Origin: Stagonosporopsis chrysanthemi
Taxonomy: Eukaryota > Ascomycota > Dothideomycetes > Pleosporales > Didymellaceae
Assembly: GCA_022560025.1 (NCBI GenBank)
Contig: JAFISE010000131.1
Span: 1-64,000 of the forward strand
Direction of reading: 5' to 3'
DNA length: 64,000 nt
The position numbers and the translations under genes were made by a program. This document shows positions 9,678 to 20,665 of this stretch, in pieces. Position 1 is the first letter of the stretch. Every line of letters begins with the position of its first letter. The notes beneath the pieces were generated by a model, which was not told the DNA's origin, did not search any database, and saw only the letters and a program-made list of their open reading frames with translations.

Positions 9678-10907
9678 TGTTGTGGGGTGTGTTGTTGGTT
9701 GGTGTTTGGTGTGGTGATGGTGGTGGTTGGTGGGTTTGTGTTGTTGATGCCTGGGTATCGTGAAGTAAGAGGACGTGTAGGGTATTGTTATGCGTGATTA
9801 AAAGGTGGTAAAGTCGTGATTTCACGAGGTTCAGTAAGTCCTCTCTGCTGCTCCGAGGAGACGGTACGTTTACCAGCGTATGGCCCGGCAACTGGACTGT
9901 CGCATCAAAGGGTCGTCGTCGAGACGTCACAATGCGCTACGGTACCATCAAGGGATCCGTGGATGGATAGGCGCCTCGCACTGCAACGTGACCGAGGGGA
10001 CGCAGAATGTGTCGCACAAGGCTCTCCAGGAGGTATGCAGCAGTTTCGTCAAGCTCAAGGCTCACACTCCGAGTCCCAGCCTCGTCGAGTTCTGGTGGTG
10101 AGGCGAGCAGTAGGACGAGTGACGTGCTTGACGTCGAGCGATAGCGATAAGGGCGCCACAAGCGAAGGAGAGCCGAAGGATGCGGGGCTGACAGCGGGGC
10201 GGGATCTCTATCTGCACCACGACAAGAGATGAAAGGCCAAGTCGTAAGTCCAAAGGTTTGTCGTGTGAGAGGCGCAAGAAATAAAAGAGTCAGAAACGCT
10301 GTCTGTCAGACCTTATCAGCAAGTCATCTTTCATTCCCCGCCAAATCACAGTCCAGCGGCAGGTCATGCGGTGTCAAGGGACCAGCATGCTCATCACGAG
10401 GTGCGTTGGCACTTGCCGGTCGCGCCCGGTTGGGGCATGATTATACCCATGATTGAGCTTATTCACGCTGAGCATCCATGCTGACTGGTGGCTGTTGAGA
10501 GACGGAAAGCTCCTTCACGCGCTGCGACACATTCGATGATCGTGCTGCCCAACCATGGCTCTTCCAATGAACTGTCTTTGAGGTTTCTCGATGAAACCTA
10601 GATATTCAAGCTTAGACGGACTCTCTGAAAGTTTACAGCTTACAAAATTGCTGCGTGTTGGACTGCGATCAATGCTAGACCATGTTACTGGTGCCTCGTC
10701 GTTTCCCAAACAGTTTCGCTCTATACAGCGTTTCCTGCCTCACAAGTCAGCTCTCGCGCTTTCCTTCTTGCCCGATTCTAGTCAAGTCCTTTTCGCAGCG
10801 CTTCTGTCTGTTTTCCTCGATATGCTCTGCGCATAGCACAGTATCGGCCAACCCCAGCCGTATCGTTATCAACTATACTAACCCAACAGTACTACTCCGC
10901 CGCCGTG
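9678..10907. other. Gene-poor stretch with an unassigned minus-strand frame
   Basis: No recognised gene. One minus-strand frame runs open from 10161 to beyond 9800 except for a single TAG at 9939-9937, with peptides such as SLELDETAAYLLESLV and FDATVQLPGHTLVNV on either side. I cannot tell whether it is a small broken gene or chance. At the right edge CTATACTAACCCAACAG (10873-10889) is a textbook branch point plus acceptor, suggesting a 5' leader intron of the kinase gene. Confidence 0.4.
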
Positions 10908-13900
10908 ATGATGTCCCTCGTCACGACGCGCAAGAGGAAAGACGTCGACTGCGCGAAGTCGAGCTCGACCGAGAAGAACAAGGTCCGCCTGATCGAGCGC
11001 ACCAATGACGGTCCTGTCGACGGTACCGGCGATGGTGTCCCCAGATCACAACGGGGCGTACGCACCCTCAAAGACATCCGTCGAAAAGGCGTCAAGATCC
11101 TCTCGATGCTTCGTGTGAGGGGTTCGTGTCCTTCGACTTCACTACTTCACCCTTCTCTTACTGGCTACTAGGTTCTGCGCTCGAAGGCGATGCTGCAACT
11201 GCGGCCACGTCTCCTACAATTACAGACAACACTCAATGCACTAAGACACCCACCTCTCAAGACCTACAGACCGCTCGTAGCCCTAGTGTACCCAATATTC
11301 TTGATCCAGCACCTAGACTGAGTTTGCGCCGTACTGGATCCTCTCTTGCACACCTCACCAGCGTCGCCGTTTTCGATGGCGAATCGGAGCCCCTTCCGAG
11401 CACAGTACCATTCGAGAATGCAGTGTTACAACTCAGCCGATCCACTCCGACCCTCTCCAAGCAGCTTACGCTCAAACTCTCGAACGCACTTTCACATAAT
11501 CCGACGATCATCCGTCGACCAAAGTTGAGCTCCAGACCCACCGTCCTGACGAAAGACCTCCAGCGTAACCATTCGAGCGCAACAACTTCGTCACCGAGCC
11601 GTGTGGATGACGTACCTTCACTACCATCATTTTCCAGCGGCCCCGAGAGCAGCAACGCACCCTTGAGCCAGTCCACTGCACCTACATCAGTAGTCTCGTC
11701 TGGCGGACCTCTGTCTGCGGAGACCGCACAGAGAGCACGCAATGAATCTGCTCAGGCAACCCAAGCAGGCTCACTTACTGAACAGCCGGCGGTAGCTCAG
11801 CGCACAACCCAGTGGCTCAACTTTCCACGTCAAGATGCGCCGCGCCTAGGAAACCCATCGATTGCCACGGTCGAAAAAGCTGCCGCAGCCAAGATCTTCT
11901 TCGAGTCTCACTTCAATCAGCTACTCAGCACCAGAGTCTCGCCTCGATCCATGCGCCGGCGGCAACTCGAACGCAAGATATTCACCATGGCTCTGCCAAA
12001 CGAACAACGACAGCACAAGAGACAGAGATGGTACGTGGCAGAAACCCATCACCTCCGCCAGATACGCGTCTTGAAGTCCAAGACGATCGCGAGACAGGAC
12101 ATCAAGGGCGTACACATCTCGAACTATGACATTGTTCGCGTTCTGGGCAAAGGCAGTTTTGGTGTCGTTCGGCTAGTGCGCGAGAAGAGTGACAACACCA
12201 ACAACTCCGGCAGTGGATCTGATGCCGGACACAGTGGCAATGCTCTTAATTCGCAGCTTACGGTTAGATCCTCACCGCCAGTCCGCAAAGTCAAGCAAGT
12301 TTATGCGATGAAAGTCATTCGAAAGTCAGACATGCTTCGAAACAGCCAGGAAGGTCATCTGCGAGCCGAACGCGACTTCCTGGTCGCTTCCGAAAATTCG
12401 CGTTGGGTCGTGCCTTTGGTCGCATCATTCCAAGACAACAATAACCTCTACCTTGTGATGGAATACATGATGGGAGGGGACTTTCTTGGGCTCCTGCTGC
12501 GAGAGGACATCTTGGACGAAAATGTGGCGAAGTAGTACATCGCCGAGATGATCCTCTGCATCGAGGAGGCGCACAAAATGCACTGGATTCATCGTGACAT
12601 CAAACCCGACAATTTCCTCATCACAGCCTCTGGTCATCTCAAGATTTCTGACTTTGGCCTCGCTTTCGATGGACACTGGATACACAACCAAGCATACTAC
12701 AACGAGCAACGCTATGGTCTTCTGCGGGATCTGGACCTCGACGTTCCCGGCGACGAGCAGGATGTCGAGGAAGAAGCCCAACGCCAGGCTGCGCTTCAGA
12801 CGATCGACCAGATCAGTGGCAGCACAACCGCTCGTCAGCGATACGGCATCAAGCAAGACGCCGCTAATGGTCCCATACTTGACTGGCTCAACAGGTCGCA
12901 GCGCCGACAATTTGCGAAGAGTGTCGTTGGTACAAGCCAATACATGGCGCCTGAGGTTATAAGAGGGGAAAATTATGATGGGAGATGTGACTGGTGGAGC
13001 GTTGGCATCATCCTATATGAAGTACGTCGGCATGTGTTGAGTGTGTTCCCAGGCTAACGCTGCGCAGTGTCTTTACGGCTGCACGCCATTCTTCCAAGAG
13101 AACCGTCAGAAAACGAAGGATCGTATCGTCGTGAGTATTAAACGTCTCGCCTAGTACCTTTATTAACTTGCAAGGAACATAAACGATACCTGCGATTTCC
13201 TAACGATCAGCGCTTTGCTCGCCCAAACATCGATCGTGTTCCGCTGATGCCGGTCTCGCGAAACGCTATCGAGCTTATGATGAGGCTACTCGAAGATAGA
13301 CAGGATCGACTCTCCTGCAAGCGCTACCGTGAGAACGACTGGGTGCTTCGTGACAAGGCTATCGGGGCTCGACGCTACCGCAATCTCCGAGCCACTGGTA
13401 ACATCGTATACCCAAATGATGCCGAAGACATCAAGGCGCATCCGTTCTTTCGTCATATCCAGTGGTCCACACTCCATCTCACAAGACCCCCGTTTGTGCC
13501 GAGAGTGCACGGTGGACAGCCCATCACCAAGTATTTTGATGATGAAGCTGAGATAATGAGCGCGTCCGACCACCTTGACAGCTCCAGCTATGAAGTCGCG
13601 CGGATGGATGGTGCTGTTGTGGTGGAAGGAGCGGAGACCTTGGGTGAGGGGCATGCAACACCAGTGGCGGGTCCCACGGTTCGGCAGAAGAGCGCATGTC
13701 CACCTGCCTTGGAACAGATCCGTCAGAGTTTTCAGAAGATCCGACAACGCAAGAAAGAGAAGAAGAGGCCTCGCGACAAGCTTCTCCGCGATCCTGAGGT
13801 GGGTCGAGTCGTACTTGAAATTCGGAAGAAGGGCGCTTTCATTGGGTACACGTATCGCAGACCGCGCTTTTCGCTGCCTGAGCTGGAGACAGGTGTGGCT

Positions 13901-13951
13901 TCGGCGGAGGCTACGATTGGCAGAGTGACTGTGGCTGCTATCAGCGCGTAA
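10908..13951 (+). pseudogene. AGC/NDR-like Ser/Thr protein kinase with in-frame TAG
   Basis: Exons 10908-11112, 11172-13021, 13068-13130 and 13175-13951 join in frame (introns GTGTGA..CTAG, GTACGT..GCAG, GTGAGT..CAAG) to about 964 codons. The first 320 residues are disordered and Ser/Thr-rich. The kinase domain shows GKGSFGVVRLV, YAMKVIRKS, HRDIKPDNFL, SDFGLAF, a long insert of the NDR type between DFG and APE, TSQYMAPEVIRG and CDWWSVGIILYE, then an AGC-type C-terminal tail. Codon 523 (12533-12535) is TAG inside the conserved stretch VAK-stop-YIAEMILCIEEAH, upstream of the catalytic loop, where relatives have an aromatic residue. No plausible intron removes it. The rest of the frame is intact, so this is a recent nonsense allele, a sequencing error, or read-through. 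If real, the product lacks catalytic residues. Confidence 0.8.
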
Positions 13952-16220
13952 GCAGGCTCAAAAAGGGTATGATCGTTGTAGTAAGCAATTCTGGCTTGTA
14001 TTAAGATGTCTAACTTGAATGGGATCCGCTTCTAGAAAACATCAACATTTTAGAACAAGTTCTCCCATTCGCTATGTCAGCCATGAGTCGCAGGTTTGGG
14101 CCCAAAATCGATGCGCAACTATTGGCTCCCTTGCTCACTCCATCTCTCCACTACTTCCTCCCTCTGGCCCCTTCTCTCTTCTGCTCTTCTCTGATCTTTT
14201 CTTTGCACATTTGCGCGTGCACATATATGCGTTCACACCAGGTGGGAACAACAGCAACAGGCTTCGAGGTATGTTAGTACCTGTTCATTAAGACAGCGAT
14301 TCAGACTTACCTGTATTGAGGTTGTTCGAAGAAATCCATTGGCCACCCTCAGGATCGATCCCGATGCCACTCGTCTGACAGAGGCTAGGTCGACACGTGG
14401 GGGCCGGCCATTGGGGCATACCGCTCGAGGTCCTTCCGTCCTTCATCGGGTTAGAGCCAACACCGCTAGTCCTAATCGACTGTAGTAGAACCTCGATTTG
14501 GTCGCTGATACTCTGGCAAATAGGTTCTGGCAATTGGAGTATGCCGTTCTAATTTTCTATATCCACACTCCCGCTATCACGAGCTTCGTTTCCATTCGAC
14601 AAGAGTGGTTTTGGAAAGCAAGACGGTAAAGACTGGATCCATGGCCAGTTATTTCCCCTTGCATCGTCGCCCCATCCTCCATATGTACAGGCATTAGCAA
14701 GGGCCCCTAAGACTACCATTACGATCAAACCAAGGACTCCAAAGACTATCGCGCTTGCTTCAACCATTATGAGCACGGACTCCAAACTGCTGATTAGTAA
14801 GATGGTGTGTGGCTGATGGTGGCGTGGGTAAACGGGACGGCAAAGAACTGGGCAGACTGAGCAGGGCTCTCGAGACAAACAGGAACTTCAAGCTGTAACA
14901 GCACGATGGAAAACTTCTAGAATTCCCAGGGCAAGTCTGCACAGATAGTTGATGATTTCTGCGATACCCTCAAGGCACACGTTCTCATATACCCATATGC
15001 GACTTCCATCTGCCCCACTAAACTGGGCGAAAGTCGCGTCTGCTCTGCGAGAGTTGCTCAGTCCAAAGTCCCGTCGCCCACTCAGCAAGAACGACTCTTG
15101 GCAGTGACTGCTGACGCATGAGGGATAGCGCTTACGCACGTGAAGGATGATGCGCTGGCACCCCAGCCTGATTTAATTCTGGTTACCCACTCCCGCTCGC
15201 TGCAGAACTCTGCTCACTGAAACACGGCAGCTTCGTCCACTCGCTCTAGCAAGCGTACATACTCGACATAAAGGCTTAGGTATGAGATTATTATGCACTT
15301 GCTCCTGTTTACGACATCTGAGGTTTTCAACGACACTCAAGAAACCTGAGGCCTTAGGTAAGGCTTGGTGGCAACTTTGGTGGGATTCGTTTCGTGTCTG
15401 CATCACAATGTCGCTGCAACTTCGCCTGGGTAAGACATGGAAGCCATTGCTGTGCAATCTTACAGTTCTTTCTTTCCTTCTCATTACGCCTCTGTACCGC
15501 CGTGTCCTCCCTCCCCCTCATCCTCACCCTCTTTTAACTCACTGGGCATGTGCCCATGTATATACACGTCTTCAAAAAAGGCGATGATGATGCTTGGTTG
15601 GCAGGCTGCTACGACGCGCTTTGTCGCGAATGGGAATTGTTCGACCGTGGTGAGCGACTCGGCGGCAAGAGCCTACGAGCGCGGCAAGTCGAGCAAGGAC
15701 TGAAAATAACGAAACACCAAAGCCACCACAGCCCTATTGAAGTGTTCCACCATAGTTTTCGATCTAAATCTTTGCGCACGTGAGTAATGCCGTCCGCAAT
15801 CCTCGAGACACTCCGCCTCAGACAAACACTCGAAAACGTATGCTCGCAGCGCAACAGTGGCGCAGCAAAGAGCTCACTTTGCTTCGATTTGCGCCTCAGG
15901 CCATATAGCCACTACACACATGGCATTGCGCTTACACACGCGACACTGACGCTGATTTGCAGCCAAGCTCTCCAGCACAGCCTGCTCCAACACTCAGCGA
16001 TTCCTTCCGCTGCTGAATGCCTGGTGTCATAAAAGACTGCTAAGAACGCCACAGAAATTGTATGCAGCGAGTTTTTGTGCCCTGTACCCTATGCACTCAC
16101 TTCGTTTGCCTGTGGCTAAAGAGCCGGAAGTGGATCGTGCTGTTGCTGCAGTGCATATGAGCCGGAGCTGCGTGCAGATTCTGTATTCATTCCTCCTCTT
16201 AATAAAAGGTGTACACTTGG
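13952..16220. other. Gene-poor intergenic region
   Basis: About 2.3 kb without a confident gene. It holds one small candidate membrane-protein frame on the minus strand (separate entry) and pyrimidine-rich tracts near 14150-14200 and 15470-15540. Other open frames lack any recognisable family signal. Confidence 0.45.
14549..14764 (-). CDS. Small hypothetical single-pass membrane protein (tentative)
   Basis: From an internal ATG at 14764 the frame codes about 71 residues: a short N-terminus, one hydrophobic segment (ASAIVFGVLGLIVMVVLGALA, split here as about residues 4-24), then a polar tail rich in Gly, Asn and Asp. The frame is open further upstream to 14878 but that part is less protein-like. 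Its layout resembles the three-copy family that begins 1.5 kb to the right (short head, one membrane span, polar tail, same strand), but the sequences are not clearly similar. It could be a diverged fourth member or an unrelated chance frame. Confidence 0.3.
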   Translation of the reverse strand, partial: VEASAIVFGVLGLIVMVVLGALANACTYGGWGDDARGNNWPWIQSLPSCFPKPLLSNGNEARDSGSVDIEN

Positions 16221-16517
16221 TCATGGATGAGGGTACGAGCTGGTGTCAGGGATAGTGGTGTCGATGGATAATCTGGACGAGGGAATGGTGATGGATGACA
16301 GGCTGAACGTGCTGATGTTATTCTCTTCGTCTTCGTAGAGACTTTCGTTGTCGTTGAAATTGCGATTGCTGAAGTAGACTCGTATGGACCGTATCCACTC
16401 AGCGCCGAGGGAATGTCTGGGGTGCAGACTAGCGATTGCCACGGCGAGGCTTAGGACTGCGAATATGCCAAAGGAAATCTGTAGCTTGGTGTCGATTGCT
16501 GTCTTGGTAGGCGACAT
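16221..16517 (-). CDS. Tandem small membrane protein, copy 1 (98 aa)
   Basis: First of three same-strand paralogues at 16.2, 17.9 and 20.4 kb. No known family is recognised. The ATG chosen aligns with the starts of the other copies; the frame is open 48 bases further upstream to another ATG at 16565. Layout: a polar head with the shared ID-x2-LQI motif, one hydrophobic span at about residues 14-31 (FGIFAVLSLAVAIAS), the shared signature LHPRHSLGAEW with RSIR next to it, an acidic stretch (YEDEEN) and a closing Ser-rich motif LSSITIPSSRLSIDT. Positive charge just after the span would favour the tail facing the cytoplasm (inference). This copy is the most diverged of the three. Confidence 0.65.
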   Translation of the reverse strand: MSPTKTAIDTKLQISFGIFAVLSLAVAIASLHPRHSLGAEWIRSIRVYFSNRNFNDNESLYEDEENNISTFSLSSITIPSSRLSIDTTIPDTSSYPHP

Positions 16518-17923
16518 AGCAGATTGATTGGTCGGTGGGTAATGAGAATCTGATTGGTCGGACACACAGCGTTCTTAGATGGCCACCTGGAGTAATGAAG
16601 AGCTGCTGAGAGGGCGTACACTTGGTGTAGACTGGTACATCGAAAATCTACTCGAAGATGCTTGACTTGAGTGTTGACTTCAACCTTTAACCTGGTCGAC
16701 GCTACAGACACTTAATATACTAGGGCTCGTGTCGTTGTGTCCCGAGTTGCATGGGATTCATTGGTCCTCGCTGAATGGGCTTGGTCCGTGCTCCAAAACC
16801 TTTCTAGAGAAAATAACACACGAGGCTGAGAAATGACGTTGGGCTCTCATAGGATAAGGCGCACGAAGAGAGGTCTGGCGGGCTGAGGCCCGGCCCGGGA
16901 CACCCATGTGAGAAAGCGCACGGAAGCAAAATTAACACACTGACAACTAACGCAAATGCCCTAGTTGGCATCGTGCTTTCTCATAGAAGTAGCTAAAACT
17001 TATCGATTTCCTTTGTACAGTGTTCGCGTTGACAACCAACCAGGGCATACATAGCACACTGTTGAAAAATATCAACCCCATTGGCCCTACTTCTCGGTGC
17101 AGCTCAAGAAAGGGCGTTCTTTCACTGAGGGGAAGCAGGAGACAGCTGTGAGATCTTTAACGCCCGTAACACCTCACTTGCATTCAAGATACGAACAACT
17201 GCCAGCACACTTACAGGGGGTGTAGAGCGATTATGGAAACGCAGATGCATATATTGTAAAGATATGGATTGAGCTGACTATTAGAAGTTTTGCACCCAAA
17301 GAACGTGTGGTGTGTAGCTTGAAGACTGGCAATGCAGCCAATTCTGTTTACAGTTCTGCGAACATGAGAAAGAATCGAATGTATACAGATGTCACTACGG
17401 TACAAAATTGTGTAGAAAACACCAGAATGCGAAGTGTTATTGACAAAGGAGAAAGGGTTCATTTGGTGTGATACACCGCAAATTAGGTAAATTGCACTGG
17501 AGATTAGGTAAAATACCTAAATTTGCGGTGCAAGAAACCTAACGCGGTGTCTTTTACACAGGATGAAGTCCCTTTTTGGTTAAATAAACACCGCGTTGGT
17601 ACCGCAGTGTGTAGGTACAGGTAATGATTGGGCATCCGCATCTTGGATACCACATCACGGTCTTTTTCACTGAAACAATTAGACTTTTGCTAACTACACG
17701 CGCACATTGTTAGCCTTAATAGTTCCGAATTTGAACAGAAAACGCTATGCAGAGCGCCTACGAAGTACAATGATTCTATACCCTTTTCCTTCTACATATC
17801 TCCAATAACAATCCCACCTTCGATGAAAATGCAACAGCGAGTTCAGTAGCTATCCTTTCCGTCAGCAACAAACCAACTCTACACCCGTTCCCCCTCACCC
17901 TCTCAGCCACCTAATCCCAACCG
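16518..17923. other. Intergenic between family copies 1 and 2
   Basis: No gene recognised; AT-richer than the flanks. Contains a perfect-looking inverted repeat at about 17470-17532 (separate entry) and further copies of the words CCTAA and CGCGGTG just after it. Confidence 0.5.
17470..17532. repeat. Short inverted repeat / hairpin
   Basis: The left arm CACCGCAAATTAGGTA is answered by TACCTAAATTTGCGGTG about 30 bases later, so the segment can fold back on itself with a loop of roughly 25 bases containing another ATTAGGTAAA. Related words recur to about 17610 (CCTAACGCGGTG, ACACCGCGTTGGTACCGC). It could be a miniature inverted-repeat element remnant or an RNA hairpin; no target duplication was established. 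Confidence 0.55.
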
Positions 17924-18232
17924 TCAAATCAACACCCGCCCAGACCCCGCCGTATCATCAAAAGAAATCCGTGGAGACGGTATATCAACAGACGACAAAC
18001 TCAGCATGCCTACGCCATCCTCCTCATCCCCATGCAGCACTCCACCAAAGGCCGGACCCGTATGCGTTAGTCGTTGGAAGTAGGAGCGTATGGAACGCAT
18101 CCAGGCAGCGCCTAAGGAGTGTCGAGGGTGAAGATTGGCGATTGCAACGGCGAGGCTGAGGATGCCGAAGATGCCGAAGGCGATTTGGAGGTTGAGATCT
18201 ATGGTGGTTTTGTCTGATTGGGTTGGGACCAT
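17924..18232 (-). CDS. Tandem small membrane protein, copy 2 (102 aa)
   Basis: Second of three tandem paralogues. From the ATG at 18232: head MVPTQSDKTTIDLNLQ, hydrophobic span about residues 17-34 (IAFGIFGILSLAVAIA), signature LHPRHSLGAAW, RSIR, an acidic segment (DEEDG) and the closing LSSVDIPSPRISFDDT. The nucleotide sequence across head, span and signature is very close to copy 3 (long runs are identical by eye), which argues for recent duplication or selection. A minisatellite sits about 180 bases upstream of the start. Function unknown. The frame is open upstream to 18295, but that extension is not shared with the other copies. Confidence 0.68.
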   Translation of the reverse strand: MVPTQSDKTTIDLNLQIAFGIFGILSLAVAIANLHPRHSLGAAWMRSIRSYFQRLTHTGPAFGGVLHGDEEDGVGMLSLSSVDIPSPRISFDDTAGSGRVLI

Positions 18233-20389
18233 GGCGGGTGCAGTGGGGTGTGGTCGGTCAGGTGTGAAGCGTTTGTGAAAGTGAGGCCAAGTCAACTTGA
18301 AGAGATAATTACCGGAGAACGAATGCAGTAGAGTGATCGAAAGTCGATCTTGTTATATATCTGGCAGTTGGATTCATTGCGACGAACATGGCGCACATAT
18401 GGTGCGTATTGGCGGGGAGCGCAGTCGATTGGGAAATATGGCGGGGAGCGCAGAAATTGGGAAATATGGCGGGGAGCGAAGAAATTGGGAAATATGGCGG
18501 GGAGCGCAGAAATTGGGAAATATGGCGGGGAGCGAAGAAATTGGGAAATATGGCGGGGAGCGAAGAAATTGGGAAATATGGCGGGGAGCGAAGAAATTGG
18601 GAAATATGGCGGGGAGCGCAGTCGATTGGAGATTATGGCGGGGAGCGCGGCCGATGAGGAACCGACCAGCGCCTTCAAGACGTCAGCGGTAGGGGCCCTG
18701 GAAGCCTTGCAGCCATCCCTCCCTCTGCACTCAAGCCTTGACACCCACAGCTTGGATGCATATGCATCATCGTAGTTCTGAAAGGGTTGAAACCCCATAC
18801 TCCAGAATCTCAGCCAAAAACTTGCTCGTTTCGAAGAGTGCTTTCACCACAACCGCATAGCAAAAGAGATAGGCTTAAGCTTTAAGAATACTATCAAGGT
18901 CAGCTATGTGAATTTTTTACCCTTAAGCAGCATCTTGCAGAGCTACAACTGTCACGTCTGAAATAGTCCATATCACGTAAGAATATCCACAAGTCGTATA
19001 AATCCAGTCCACATCTCCACGACCGCAACATGGACAACAACATCCAAAACCCATGATAATACTCCATGCAACTTCATCTTGGCTCTGCAGTTCATCATAC
19101 GGTGTAGCAAACCCACCAATCGACCGCAGACTTCGAAAGATTGGTAAACATACAACCCCCTAAAACAAGTCATCTTCGCCCTATTGCCTTTTCCTCTTCG
19201 CTCCTGAGTTGTCCACGCACTTTCCTCTTTCTACAAAGTCTCCCCGTCGCTGCAGAAACAACGCCAGAGGAATGTCTCTCAATGAAGCTGAAGCAACTAA
19301 CAATCACGCGAGCAAGAACAACGCCGCATGCGCATCATCCAGGCTGCTCTACTTGCCCTAACTAGGATACGAGGCAGAGGGCGGCTCGATTTGATGTGGA
19401 CTGATCATGGATGGCTCTCTGTTTTCAAGAGACACTGGTTAGAAAACTCGACCACTTCACTCACACTCTACCTCGGATCTAATCTGTGAAGCTGATCCTG
19501 ATCAACGACGCGACCTCGTTACTTAGATTGACAGGATGATGCCCAGATCGTAGCCCGCCCACCACAAACAGACGGTTCAACAAGATCTCTAAACCTTCGC
19601 ACGCACACACACCAGGATGTCAAGGTGAATTAGAATTTGAAAGAGGAGTATAGACAGAGATTGGAAATACAAAACGCGGTACAAGACCGTAAGACATTAA
19701 ATGTCGTGGTCCAATCAACTTCATGACGGATTAGGGCCGTCTGAGGCCCACGGTACCGCATATGTTCGCTTATGTATGTAGCACCATCCTCGACCGATGC
19801 AGGATCATCCCAGTAACGTACTAAGAGACTGATCGGATAGGGATTGCGTCAGAAACAACACGAACATCGTTAATTGAATCTTGCTCAAAATACTACAGGA
19901 CTAACCTGTAGTAGTAGCGCATCCTCCTAACGGTACCGGTACTGTCTTGGTGAAGAAGAGCCAGCTCTTATTCACTTCCCCTACTGCCACTTCCTTGTTG
20001 GAAATGGCAACCTCTGCTCGTATGACGACCAATTTTACACCAGTCTATGTACTTCCCAGATAGGGAGCAATATCCAACCCCATGTCGGCCACTGACGCCG
20101 GCAGCAGAGAAGCCCAAGTAATGCTGTATAGTACAAAGCAGCGCATAACAGCCTGTGAGAAACTCACATCAACACTGAGCTTGCGACTAGTGCAGAGAAG
20201 GGTCCGTTTCATCATCGCAACACACGTATGCTCGCATTTGCATCGAGGCTGCCGAGGCCTTGCATTCGCATCTCCTCCGGAGACAGGAGGGATAGAACTA
20301 GCAAGGCCGTAGGCTGTTGCTATGCTTGGAGGCTGGTGGAGAACATGGGAGATAGCTACATTGCCAGACAATATACGGCTGTACCATCT
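18233..20389. other. Intergenic between family copies 2 and 3
   Basis: Begins with a 28-bp minisatellite (separate entry). The rest (18.8-20.3 kb) shows no recognisable gene on either strand; short open frames there carry no family signal. Confidence 0.5.
18411..18650. repeat. 28-bp minisatellite, about eight units
   Basis: Head-to-tail units of the type GGGAGCGMAGAAATTGGGAA followed by ATATGGCG, differing mostly at one A/C position; the first and last units carry a 29-bp variant with AGTCGATTGG. There are no spacers, so it is not a CRISPR array. Because 28 is not a multiple of three, every frame cycles through the same peptide set and several spurious open frames appear on both strands. It lies in the 5' region of membrane-protein copy 2. 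Confidence 0.95.
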
Positions 20390-20665
20390 TTAAAGCGGTG
20401 GCTGTTGAAGCAGTGGGGCGGTGTCGATGGATAGTCTGGATGAAGGTATATTGATAGAAGATAGATCGAATGTGCTGGTACCGTTTTCTTCGTCGTGGTC
20501 GAGACTGTGGTCTGTAAAGTGGGTTCGCAGAGAACGATACCACGCGGCGCCTAGCGAGTGTCGAGGATGAAGGCTGGCAATTGCAACGGCGAGGCTGAGG
20601 ATGCCGAAGATACCGAAGGCGATTTGGAGGTTGAGATCCATGGTGCTTTTGTCTGATTGGGCCAT
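20390..20665 (-). CDS. Tandem small membrane protein, copy 3 (91 aa)
   Basis: Third tandem paralogue. From the ATG at 20665: head MAQSDKSTMDLNLQ, hydrophobic span about residues 15-32 (IAFGIFGILSLAVAIA), signature LHPRHSLGAAW with RSLR, an acidic patch (DHDEEN) and the closing LSSINIPSSRLSIDT. The C-terminal motif matches copy 1 almost exactly while the span matches copy 2, so both ends are under constraint across the family. No known domain is recognised. A GACGA-type simple repeat lies upstream near 20757-20776. Confidence 0.68.
   Translation of the reverse strand: MAQSDKSTMDLNLQIAFGIFGILSLAVAIASLHPRHSLGAAWYRSLRTHFTDHSLDHDEENGTSTFDLSSINIPSSRLSIDTAPLLQQPPL

Noticed and set aside
12533..12535. 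Explaining the kinase TAG by an intron
   Set aside because: The nearest donor that would end at this TAG removes the conserved LVMEYMMGGDF block, and shorter GT-AG pairs are below workable intron size.
18411..18650. CRISPR-like array
   Set aside because: The repeats are contiguous with no unique spacers, and the genome is eukaryotic.
18292..18798. Several overlapping frames of 90-170 codons with a repeated peptide
   Set aside because: The 28-bp minisatellite keeps all frames open by its composition; the peptides are the repeat read in different phases.
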